DNA from: Trifolium pratense
Lineage: Eukaryota; Streptophyta; Magnoliopsida; Fabales; Fabaceae
Direction of reading: 5' to 3'
DNA: 64,000 nucleotides
Assembly: GCF_020283565.1 (NCBI RefSeq)
Contig: NC_060065.1
Location: forward strand, 25,532,409-25,596,408
Shown here: positions 55,019 through 64,000 of the stretch, one piece after another
How the letters are laid out: every line of letters begins with the position of its first letter
How positions within the stretch are numbered: the first letter of the stretch is position 1
Program-made: the position numbers and the translations under genes
Notes under the pieces: model-generated
Database searches by the model: none
Seen by the model: only the letters and a program-made list of their open reading frames with translations
Told to the model about the DNA's origin: nothing

Positions 55019-58000
55019 ATTATTGAAAAGCTGTAAAAGTAATGAATACTTTTTGAGTACGTATCGAGAAGTATTAGGGGCTTTTTGCAGAGAAGCAAAA
55101 AGGTTATGGCCAACACAAGTAGAAACACCAGAGTCCAGGACTGCATTTTCTACCTTTCTGATATTGAACATAATTAAACTGGCTTAATTACGGTTATAGT
55201 CAGTCCCTCTATTCTAACCAGCTCAAAAATTGGTCTCCCTATTTTAAAATTGCCCAGTTTTGGTCCCTTCTATATATTTTTGGATTAAAAAATAGTGATT
55301 TGACATAGTTTAAATGACGTTTCATACGATCTGATGATATAAAATGATTAGCACCCATGAAATTACAAGAAAACCCCCTAAAAAATATAAGTTTCAACTT
55401 CAAAAAAATTTCATTTTTATTATTTAATTAGTGAAATATAAATAATTAATTCACCTGAATGATTCTACATCATTAGGTCGTATGTCATATCATTTAAAAT
55501 ATGTCGCATCATCATTTTGAAGTCAAAAAATTGGAAGGATGGACCAAAACTGAGTGATTTAAAAATAGAGGGACCAATTCAATAATTGAGTAAAAAATGG
55601 GAGATCAAAATTGTAATTAAGCCTTAAACTAAAAGACCATTAATGTGGTCTCGAGTATGCTTGTTCTTCAACAGTTTTTCTCACATAAGTTCAACTCTAT
55701 AGTATGCTGATAATAAATTGAATACCTTAACAGCTGCAATTGCAAGAATTCCAGAGCCTGTGCCATAGTCTAGGATGTATTCTCCTCCTGTTATACAGCC
55801 ATGCAAGTGTAATAGACAAAGTTTAGTGCTGGCATGTTCTCCTGTTCCAAAAGCATGTCTGGGATTGAGAATTATATTTGTTGCTTGAACATCCTATACG
55901 AAATTCAGTAACGGTTAGCAGAAATTCGCTTATATTTTGAACATTGGGTTAAATTTAATGCATAAAAACAAAACAAGTCAGTTCCTGATAAACACAATAA
56001 AATTCTTTTTGGGTGATGAATACAAACTTTCTCTTCATAACAGAGAATTTCAACTGTTTTTTCTTCGGAAGGTATAAAGACTTAAATCAAGCAATTTATT
56101 TCCATGTGCAGTCGGTTTAATGAGAAAGAAGCTAGATCATCTGGTATTTTCCAACAGAACAAATACAAAACCTTATCATAATTCAGGCTTATTTTACAGC
56201 TGCTACAAACTCCTTCACAGGCATAGTCTAAATTTTAATTGGGGGCTACCTAAGGTGTGGGGTGAATAGACAAAATAAGTTCGCTCATTTCTTAGTTGCT
56301 AAGGTGTTTGTTCATCACAGAGATAATAAAATTGCACGGATCTCCCACTTATATTGTATCTGAAAGAGAAAAAGGTTTTCTTGAGCCATTTATGGACAAT
56401 TGTTCAAGCAAGTGGGTGGGCGCCAAGCTCAAATATAGCTAGTTTTCGACCCATAGACGGATAGATGCCTGTATGCACACTTGCACATTTTTTGGATGAC
56501 AAATAAAATTCTTGTACCACGTGGTTGTGTTGGTCCGGTTCAATACTATACTAATTAGAAATTTAGAATGTTTGAATACAGATGAGTACACCATTCAGAC
56601 TACTACATGGGAGAAATTCCCGCCAATCATTACAGGCCCAACTTTTCCATCTTCTGCAGAAGCCGTGAATTCATAGTATTAGGTAGACAACAAGGATGAA
56701 TGGTGTACTGCACTTTATTGCCGTGAAAATTCGCAACTTTGTGCCACTAGTGGTCTGAATACTGCACTTTATTTCCAAGTGCAGTATTTTCCAGTAGAAG
56801 TTAGGACAATAAAGAGAGGTGACATGCATCATCAGCAACCATAGCAAGTAATCAACACATTATCAACAAAGGAAGTTTAAGATAGTCATACAGGAGGAGT
56901 ACTCCACTCGGGCACCACCCACAAGCCTTTAGTAACTTCTACTGGATGAAACGATTCCTGTAAGCATGGATAAATGAGTATGATTTCAGCAATATTAAGA
57001 ATATTAACTTATTAAGGATAGAAAAAACCATATGCCACTCAAGAATATTAAGGATATGAAGATTTTGTGCTTAACAATATACCGCATTCAAGAATATCAT
57101 GAATTGAAACCAGTAAACTTCTGGTGTGAGATAAAATAATTAATTAGTAGTTAGTACTTAGAATTTAGCAATAAGTCCATTATATCACTAGCGACATATT
57201 ACAACTTCACATCCCAAACTAGTTTCTGGCACACAAGAACGCTCCTGTGAAATTAACTTGTGCCGCACACATTAATTGATTTGAGAACACTAGAAATGAT
57301 TGAGAAAGAAATTTCTGCTATCAATAGTTCCTTCACTAGCGACATACTACAACTTTACATGCAAAACAAGTTTCTGGTTCACATGATAATGCTCCTGTGA
57401 ATTTCACTTGGGCCCCACAGTTACAATTTGAGAAAAAAAATACTAAAAAAGATTGAGAAAAAAGTTTCTGCTATCCTTCTTCAGAGTGAAAAAACAAAGC
57501 AAGGAACCTTCTAATCACAAACTTTTATACATATATATTGCAGAGCAGATGCTATATGGCTGGAGAAAAGTAGATTTAGTGCAAGAATTATTTATAGGTG
57601 AGTTTCTACACAAAGTTAAATTCAATCTTTTAATATACATAGCAAAGCAGACAATGAAAATTAAAAGGAACAAAATAAGCAAATCAAATTGACCTGAGAT
57701 CTCTTTATCCAGTCTTCCTCCTCAATAGCTTTAATTTCATATATTGGTTTCTCTTTGAATCCAATAGAATCAAATGCATGGGAAATGCTCATGTTAATAT
57801 CCTCGTCTTCAGGGTAGATAGAAGTAATGCATATCTGCAGAAAATAATATTCTTATAGAACACACACAAATGAGTAAAACTACTCCTTTCAACATTAAAT
57901 TTAAAAGATGGTTATAAGAACTACTGTAAAAGCTGAGCTTCCAGAAAAACAAAAATACAGTAAAAGAAGATTGTGCAAAGAATAAATGTCGCATTCCCTG

Positions 58001-59686
58001 ATACTAAACTGCAGCGGAAATCCTAAGAACCATAGCTTGAACAATCATAGATTTTCAAACCTCTTGATAAAATTTGAGAGAAAGTAGAACAGAGTGAAAA
58101 TCAATCAATAAAAATGTAATGTGAAGTTCTTAACTGAATCTGAATACAGTGAATTATTTTTAGTGTTGAATATCTAGTTTACTTATAAGTTATAACCAAA
58201 TCTAACCATTCAACAACCTCTAACAGGCTAACAGCTCATCAGTTAGGGCAGATATCATACTGATGTAAAACCAATCCAAAAAAACAATCACAAATGAAAG
58301 AGAAACAGGCTATGAAATTGTACTGGCGGAAATAACAGTGCTGGAAGAGACAACAGAATGTCGACAACAATAAATAAGAGAAATAAGAAGACTACATGAA
58401 TAGCCAAATGTCTGCAAATCTACTGGTTTCCCTATGTTCTTAAAACTCGAAAATTCATTCTATGGTCTTAAACAATCAAACCGGCATTGATTAGGACAAC
58501 TGAACTTGGTCATACAGAAATGATTAAAACTTAAAAGTGAAGTAATATTTTGTAGGTTGTTATTTAAACATGATTTGTGCGCAGGCGAAGACATGATTAT
58601 ATTGTATGGTATCCGTTCCTCATTTTATTGCTAACCATATTTATTTTCAAAAAATTCAATTAACCTTGAAACAAAAAACCATAATCAAAATTCTAAAAAG
58701 CATTATTACGTTTAAAATAAATCTGAAAAGAATAAAAAAACCGGCTTATAAGGTGAGGCAATCCTCACTCTTAGAATTAGGTATTAGGTCTAACTCAACC
58801 CTACAAAATCGGGTGAGGATTGCCGCCCTCACTTATAAACATATATTCAGGTAATCTTGCAACTGATCTTAACAGCACTCAACAACAATAATTGAAAACT
58901 TAAAATAAATGGCAAAAGTGTACCTCATCTACTGTTTGACAGACATCATTTTGATCCATGCTAACAGAACTTGCACCAAAGCATAACAGCGCTTCTCCAA
59001 GCGCATCCTTGTGAGCACGAAGAAAAGTTAAAGTCAAACATTTTGGCAACATAACAAGGGTGGAACTAAGCTAATAAATATTTAATTGGAGTCTGAGTAA
59101 CACTTGTAGTTGTATAGTTGTTTCCACACAGAACATGGCCCAACTTAACTAAGCACTTATCAATATAAGTATTGATTATGTCTAAGCTAATTTCTATTTA
59201 TAACAAAAGATAAAATAAAGTTATGTTTTCGTATAAACTATAAGCTGTTTTCATAACTATAAGTTGTTTCCGAAACACTTATTATGAACTAATTAAACAA
59301 TGCAATCAGTAGCTTATCAAAAAACAATGCAATCTATAATCGCCAATTATAGGACTCAAACTCAAAACTCTGAACTCGCCTACTTAGTGAATATGCAGTG
59401 CAGCATTGAGATTACAACGAGAAAAGAAAAAAGGTAAAGTAAATACCGCATTGTGTTTAGGACAGTGAATAAGAACAGAAAGATAGGGAGTTGAAGAAGC
59501 TGTTGCTGCAGTATGGATTTTGAATTTGGTTGGGATATTATGGGAAGGCCAGTGGTAACTAACTCTGTGATGATGTTTGAAGAGAAACGGAAGTAGTGAT
59601 GAGCGCATTAGGGGGCGGCGGGAGAGGGTGGTCGAACGGGCGCCAAATGTGCAGGTTAGATGTTTGAGGAAATGCCACGCCGCCAT
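54316..59686 (-). CDS. prmA: Ribosomal protein L11 methyltransferase (PrmA-like), organellar, seven exons
   Basis: S-adenosylmethionine-dependent methyltransferase that, by family, methylates ribosomal protein L11. Exons on the minus strand: 59447-59686, 58924-59007, 57694-57834, 56892-56957, 55726-55893, 54580-54909, 54316-54438. They sum to 1,152 nt and 383 aa, with all junctions in phase 0. Residues 1 to about 60 are Arg/Ser/His-rich without acidic residues, a plastid or mitochondrial targeting leader. Then come the PrmA N-domain (EEEDWIKRSQ, GLWVVPEWSTPP), AFGTGEHASTKLCLLHL, the SAM-binding motif LDYGTGSGILAIAA, VGIDVDAQAIASAYQN, NLLLNPLLDNADQI and GLSGILSEQ. Key motifs are intact, and the length agrees with a bacterial PrmA of about 300 aa plus a leader. 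Start 59686 is the first ATG in frame with the leader. Confidence 0.93.
54954..55015. repeat. (TA)n microsatellite in PrmA intron 5
   Basis: About 30 TA units lying some 45 bases upstream (on the minus strand) of the exon 6 acceptor at 54910. Confidence 0.9.
55181..55623. mobile_element. MULE-like element, copy D, in PrmA intron 5
   Basis: A short (443 bp) member of the same family. The left end is GGCTTAATTACGGTTATAGT and the right end is the inverse of GGCTTAATTACAATTTTGAT. Inside are GGTCTCCCTATTTTAAA and AAAATAGAGGGACCAAT words. TTAAACT at 55174-55180 and 55624-55630 is a likely remnant of a longer duplication. Confidence 0.75.
55894..56891 (-). other. PrmA intron 4
   Basis: A 998-bp AT-rich intron. 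ATTCAGACTACTACATGG near 56595 and the words around 56698-56770 (GAATGGTGTACTGCAC, CTGAATACTGCACTT) are loosely repeated, suggesting an old insertion. Not classified. Confidence 0.4.
57185..57475. repeat. Tandem duplication of about 148 bp in PrmA intron 3
   Basis: TCACTAGCGACATAYTACAA begins both copies (57185-57332 and 57333-57475). They share TAGTTTCTGG, GCTCCTGTGAA and GATTGAGAAA words but are clearly diverged. Confidence 0.75.
57835..58923 (-). other. PrmA intron 2 with an LTR-like fragment
   Basis: At 58745-58845 an imperfect palindrome pairs TTATAAGGTGAGGCAATCCT with an inverse containing AGGATTGCCGCCCTCACTTA. Its interior (AACTCAACCCTACAAAATCG) is a sequence seen in dispersed legume LTRs. 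The rest of the intron is not recognised. Confidence 0.45.
59008..59446 (-). other. PrmA intron 1
   Basis: A 439-bp AT-rich intron with TAAGTGTTTCGGAAACA-like words (about 59265-59282). Nothing else is recognised. Confidence 0.45.
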
Positions 59687-59748
59687 GGAACTGCGATGTT
59701 TGATGTTTCGATGGCATGCGACGTGTGTTATGTATTAATAATATAATA

Positions 59749-60077
59749 CTACTCCGTCCCGGAATATAAGCAAAAAAAAAAATATTTCACACTTATTAAG
59801 AAACTCTAAATTTTATCAAAACAAACAATTGAGTTTCCCGTATTACCCTTGTTATAATTACTTCTTGTTAATGGAAAAAATTAGCTTTTTGAATGATGAA
59901 AGTTAAAAAGTCATATTGAAAGAAGCTAACTATCCAAAAGTTTATTGGGAAACTAAACAATAGTGAATTATGACTAAGGGTAATTTTGTAACTTTAGTAT
60001 TAAAAAAGTTGTTTTTTGCTTATATTTTGGGACATCAAAAAAAGATTTTTTTTGCTTATATTACGGGACGGAGGGAG
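59749..60077. mobile_element. Stowaway-type MITE upstream of PrmA
   Basis: A 329-bp element with ends CTACTCCGTCCCGGAATATA and the inverse of CTCCCTCCGTCCCGTAATAT, flanked by TA (59747-59748, 60078-60079). It shares internal words with the copy in PSMD5 intron 11 (TTTCACACTTATTAAGAAA). It starts only 62 bp upstream of the PrmA start codon, so it lies within the probable promoter or leader. Confidence 0.9.
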
Positions 60078-60079
60078 TA

Positions 60080-60949
60080 CAGATTATCACAAGTATTTCC
60101 CCGTGGTAACATGGAAATTGGGAACTTCTTCCTATAACTTTCCGCAATTTTGTTTTGGAAAATGCACAGGTGGCCCGGGGCACTGGTAGGTAACGAGAAA
60201 TGATATATCAACCCAAATTCTAAACACAAACCAAACAAATATACACTTTTTTATTTTTTAAATAATATAATTCTTTATAGATGCGTGCACACTCATTTCC
60301 TCTTGTATTTATACGTTGTCAAATACGTGTTGACCAAATTTGTGTTTAAATAACACAGCTCTAAGGTAACTAAAGATAGTAATATTATCTTGAAATTTGT
60401 GAAGTCAACATCTTAAAAATTTAAATTTTTGTTTATTCAATGCAATTTTTTTCTTTTCTTTCCCTCTTTAGTTCCTTAACTAGTGTCAGGGCACTAGTTA
60501 GCATGACCCTTTTGTTTTTAGTTACTAATTTTATTTTTTTTCATGATTTTTTTGTCCCTATTTTTCATTCAACCCGTACAATTTTAATTTTTTTTCTGCG
60601 CTAATGTTTAGTACATTATATGAATTTGTTTTGTAAAGGTTTAAATTTTTTTAACAAGAGATGAATTAAATATGAATTTTTAAGTTTTTTGCACATAAAA
60701 ATTTATAAATAATTCATCTTATGTTAAAAATTCTAAATTTTTATCGGAGATGTTCTTATAATATATAAACATGAATACAAAAAACCGTTGAAAAATGTTA
60801 AAGTATACAACAGTTTGATTAAAAGTATGACCAAAAGTTGTGATAGAAAATTTTTCAGGAACCAAAAATGCGAAAAAAATCTTTAGGGACTTAAAACGAA
60901 ATTCCGAAAAATTATAGGGTCATTTACTTATTTAACCCTTGATTTTTTT
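60080..60949. other. AT-rich intergenic DNA upstream of PrmA
   Basis: No coding potential or bounded element was recognised. GTCATTTACTTATTTAACCC near 60910 and similar words suggest relics of dispersed TIR elements. Confidence 0.4.
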
Positions 60950-61055
60950 TTTTAAGAAGTTAAATTAGCTCACCCAAATTGGCACGAGATAGAATCGAAC
61001 CTAAGATCTCAAAGAGGAATATTACACTTTCAGGTCCCAAGTCAATACCACCAGA
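60950..61055 (-). repeat. Possible tRNA-derived SINE fragment
   Basis: On the minus strand GGTTCGATTC (60992-61001) resembles box B, and a weaker box A-like word TGGTGGTATTGACTTGG lies about 45 bases before it. No duplication or tail was found, so this is tentative. Confidence 0.35.
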
Positions 61056-61061
61056 TTATTT

Positions 61062-61160
61062 AACCCTTAGATTAATAAATTAAAGATTATTTTTAACCCT
61101 TAGATTAATAAATTAAAGATTATTTTTAACCCTTAGATTAATAAATTAAAGATTATTTTT
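61062..61160. repeat. Three exact 33-bp tandem repeats
   Basis: AACCCTTAGATTAATAAATT plus 13 bases is repeated three times without a mismatch: 61062-61094, 61095-61127, 61128-61160. Confidence 0.95.
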
Positions 61161-61450
61161 AAGAATTAAAAAGTTATTTTCCAACTAATGAAGTGTAATA
61201 ATTTTATAAGAAAAAAAAATACAATTTTATTGTTTATAAGCATTATACTAATTTTTTTTTTACATTTTTCATAAAAAAAATTCATTATTTAGTTATAAGG
61301 AAATATTTAATCTTTTTGACCGTTTTTGTAAATAATATTTAGTTATTATAATTTTTTAAATAATAGAAAATAAAAATTCTTCTAGAAAATACTCGTTTAC
61401 TTGAGAAATACTTATATGGGCACAAATACAAATAATGATTTGTTAGGCAC
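61161..61450. other. AT-rich spacer before the solo LTR
   Basis: Simple AT-rich sequence, nothing recognised. It ends in GGCAC, the left copy of the solo LTR target duplication. Confidence 0.5.
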
Positions 61451-63030
61451 TGTTGGAACAAAGTTCACATTGGTGTGTGAATTGAAAAATAAAATTGAGT
61501 CTCATATCGGGTACTAGAACATACTAGTGTGTTGTAGCATACTAGTGTGTATTTTGAGGAAATAAATTTATTAAGTCTCACAATTATTTATTTGATTTAT
61601 TGTGATTTATTTTCCATTAATTTGTAACGGTTAAGTTGATGGGAGAATAACTCTATTTTATGGCTACACTAAGACTACCTACCATAGTTTTCTATGTTCT
61701 TTTTTAGTGGATACCAATATATCATTGAAGAAGGAGTAGATTCCTTGAAATATATAGAAAATGAGATACAAGCATGGCTACGGAATATATGGTGTATTGG
61801 TTGCTGCCAAGTATAGAGATATAATTTAATCTATTTTTAAATTGGGTTGCTAATTGCTAACAAGAAAAAACCAGTTGCTAAGCCACCATTATAATCAGCT
61901 TAGCATTTTCATATACTCAATTGTATTGATTTCCCTTGCTAAAACCATTTGGTAGATTCAGAGGATTAAACATCCAATTCGTTGACGAGGCATCTAGTGC
62001 CATTATGTCTTAAGAACATGATCAGGTAACACAACTTTGTTATTATAAGAATTATGCTTATATGACTATTATTATTAGATATGTTGGCCATTGATAAATG
62101 ATCATGTTCATTACTTTGAAGCTAAATTCTTAATCTGTTTAATTGGTTAGGAATATGTATAGTATATACTTAGATTGGTGATAGCTTGAAGTAATTAATT
62201 TATATTGTTATTTGTTGTGATAATTCATTATATAAGTCTAACTTTGCGGTGGGTCGATGAATCATATATAGAGGAAATTGAATAACTTGATATTATATAA
62301 GTTGAATATAATTTTCTATTTGTTTATAGTTCATAATCTGTCCTCTATATGACTTTGGATTAATGAAAATATAGTTTATATTGTTTCTTTATTTTCTTTA
62401 TTAGAAAGATTTGCATTCGTAATTGTTTTATAGAAAAACAATATTTATTCTATGTATTATATATGATACTAACAATATTATTATTAGTGTTAATTGGTTT
62501 GAGAGTGATCAAAGTATCACTAGTTCCTTCAAATAAAGAATGGTCTTAGTACCATTATCCCTTTGATTTGAGAATGGTTTTAGTACCATATTGGAATGAC
62601 CTTAGTGTCATTATATTGATTGATATTGTAGTATCATCAATACATGTGGTATTGTAGTACCACATGTGGTATCGTAGTACCGTTGATTCATAGATTGATG
62701 TCGCAGCATCAATTTGAGTGTATTGTAGTACCACTGAATCACCGATGAATCATAGATTGATGTCGTAGCATCAATTCGAGTGGTATTGTAGTACCATTCA
62801 AGAAGGTGTATTCTTTGACCGATTTCTACCGTGCAGTAGCATATCGGTATACAGTTGTAACTGGGCTGTTTTATCCTGGGGACGACGTGGTTGATAGTCT
62901 GCTTGCACAATTTTGGGCAGTGCCACGAAACATCTTAAAGATAGCGACCTAGTCCGCGACTCAACCTAGTAATCTCTTCGGTGGCTGTAAAAATTATTTT
63001 TTAACGGTTTTTTAAATCCGAAAAACAACA
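61451..63030. mobile_element. Solo LTR with 5-bp target-site duplication
   Basis: A 1,580-bp sequence beginning TGTTGGAACAAAG and ending AAAACAACA, so the ends are TGTTG/CAACA inverted repeats. It is flanked by exact GGCAC copies (61446-61450, 63031-63035). There is no internal domain, gag-pol, primer-binding site or second LTR, which fits loss of the internal region by LTR-LTR recombination. The distal half contains the hairpin array at 62504-62796 and a GC-richer end (GGGGACGACGTGG, GACCTAGTCCGCGACTC). Superfamily is not certain; copia-type is my guess. Confidence 0.85.
62504..62796. repeat. Array of about eleven short hairpins inside the solo LTR
   Basis: Eleven potential stem-loops follow each other. 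Each has a 5-9 bp stem around a six-base loop. Examples: AGTGAT/ATCACT (62504-62521), AATGGT/ACCATT (62539-62556), ATGGT/ACCAT (62574-62589), AATGAC/GTCATT (62595-62612), TGATA/TATCA (62621-62636), CATGTGGTA/TACCACATG (62643-62666), ATTGATG/CATCAAT (62694-62713 and 62756-62775), TGGTA/TACCA (62781-62796). Loops are CAAAGT, CTTAGT, TTTAGT, CTTAGT, then mostly TTGTAG, TCGTAG or TCGCAG. Different stems keep pairing. Confidence 0.85.
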
Positions 63031-63035
63031 GGCAC

Positions 63036-64000
63036 ACTCACATTAAGTAAATAAAATTAAAGAAAAATAAATTCAATTTATATTAATTGATGTGACAAAT
63101 ATATTTTCTATTTAATTTTTTGGATTGATGTATGTCTGCCTAAAATTGTGCCTAAAGTAGTTGGGCCTAGGTAAGAGCTTCTCCGTTTACTTATTGTATT
63201 GACCAAAAGAAAAATAAGTTCACCTTAACTTTCTGAAAACATTTTTATTTTTTATTGTTTTAAAATATAAAATTAGTAGGAAAAATTCTAGCAAAAGTAT
63301 CTACATCAAATAGAGCGAAAACAGGAATTAACCTATCAAAACTTAATACACAATGTCTATAGACTAAATCATGACATTTTGTTGTGACAAAAACTAAGAT
63401 ACCCCCTTCTGATTAAAGTTGTAATCAAGTTTTTACACCAACTCAATTTGTTTAGGTGGAATGGAAAGGTAAACTCGTAGAATTTACCTATATATGTATT
63501 GCTTACATCAACGAGCTTCAAGCAAAACTCAAGTTGTTGAAATCAGGGAGAGAGCAATTTGTTGGGAAAAACAGGCATAGAGAAAATAAAAGAATGCAAG
63601 CACAACACAAGAATATAACGTGGAAACTCCAAACAGGAGAAAAAACCACGGTCGTTGTCAAAAACAACAACCAGAGAATAAACACTACGTGAAAATTGTT
63701 ACAACACATAGACTACCCTCAACCTTCCCTTGGCCCCCAATACACCTACACTCTCCAAAGCAAATACCTAACTACATCTCTCAACCCTCTAATACAAGAG
63801 TACAAGAGAAAAACAAAAAAAAATCAGATATAAGCTTAAAGTGCTACTGACTGGTGCAATTATAAACAAATAACTTAGGTCCATTATACAGCTTTGATTT
63901 CCTCCTTGCTTCACAATTCTAAGCGATGTGGGACTTTCAATAGCTATTTTTTAACCTCCGTCTTTTTCTTCATTAGCAATGTGGGACTTACATTGCAATC
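63036..64000. other. Right-edge intergenic DNA with LTR-like fragments
   Basis: 63450-63990 has the style of a copia LTR or leader: GAGAGAGCAATTTGTTGGG, ACACAAGAATATAACGTGG near 63606, and GCGATGTGGGACTTTC near 63921, which recurs as GCAATGTGGGACTTAC near 63976. Boundaries run off the window. No gene is recognised. Confidence 0.4.

Noticed and set aside
62504..62796. Repeat array as a CRISPR
   Set aside because: Units are overlapping short palindromes of changing sequence without constant repeats and unique spacers, in a eukaryotic LTR with no cas genes.
63456..63850. Short overlapping ORFs near the right edge
   Set aside because: Low-complexity Lys/Asn-rich translations in LTR-like DNA with no motif.

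Overview
The window looks like nuclear DNA of a flowering plant. The protein-coding genes are split by GT-AG introns, two products carry organelle-targeting leaders, and the intergenic and intronic DNA is AT-rich and full of plant-type LINEs, copia-like LTRs, MULE-like and Stowaway MITEs and tRNA-derived SINEs. The repeat flavour and protein sequences suggest a papilionoid legume, but this is an impression and the species cannot be fixed from sequence alone.

Layout. (1) 36-301, minus: first exon of a tyrosine aminotransferase gene running off the left edge. (2) 0.65-8.3 kb: repeat-rich DNA with a TIR element, a SINE-like relic, two 5'-truncated LINEs with target-site duplications, an LTR-like block and a minisatellite. 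(3) 8883-11034, minus: complete three-exon gene for plastid ribosomal protein S20. (4) 13101-31128, plus: complete 17-exon gene for the 26S proteasome assembly chaperone PSMD5/S5b (524 aa, only about 9% coding). Its introns are packed with transposon insertions. RPS20 and PSMD5 are head to head, about 2 kb apart. (5) 31.5-45 kb: a repeat island with a MULE-like element, a LINE RT relic, a full-length L1-type LINE with both ORFs open (34772-40735), a second decayed LINE and another MULE-like element. (6) 45291-48037, plus: five-exon yippee-like gene. (7) 48335-49768: a MULE-like element whose left terminal repeat is split by about 290 bp of plastid 16S rDNA. (8) 50.7-53.3 kb: a SIRE/Maximus-like LTR on the minus strand. 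(9) 54316-59686, minus: complete seven-exon gene for an organellar ribosomal protein L11 methyltransferase (PrmA). (10) 61451-63030: a solo LTR with exact 5-bp duplications that carries an array of small hairpins, followed by LTR-like debris to the right edge.

The host genes do not form a pathway. Two concern organelle ribosomes (S20, PrmA), one proteasome assembly, one amino-acid metabolism, and one is a small zinc-binding yippee protein. I see no prokaryotic-type system, CRISPR array or toxin gene. The most unusual signals are the hairpin array in the solo LTR, the plastid rDNA inside a transposon end, a duplicated and inverted copy of a PSMD5 exon boundary, a Stowaway element seven bases from a PSMD5 exon, and a 267-bp tandem duplication in the PSMD5 leader or promoter.
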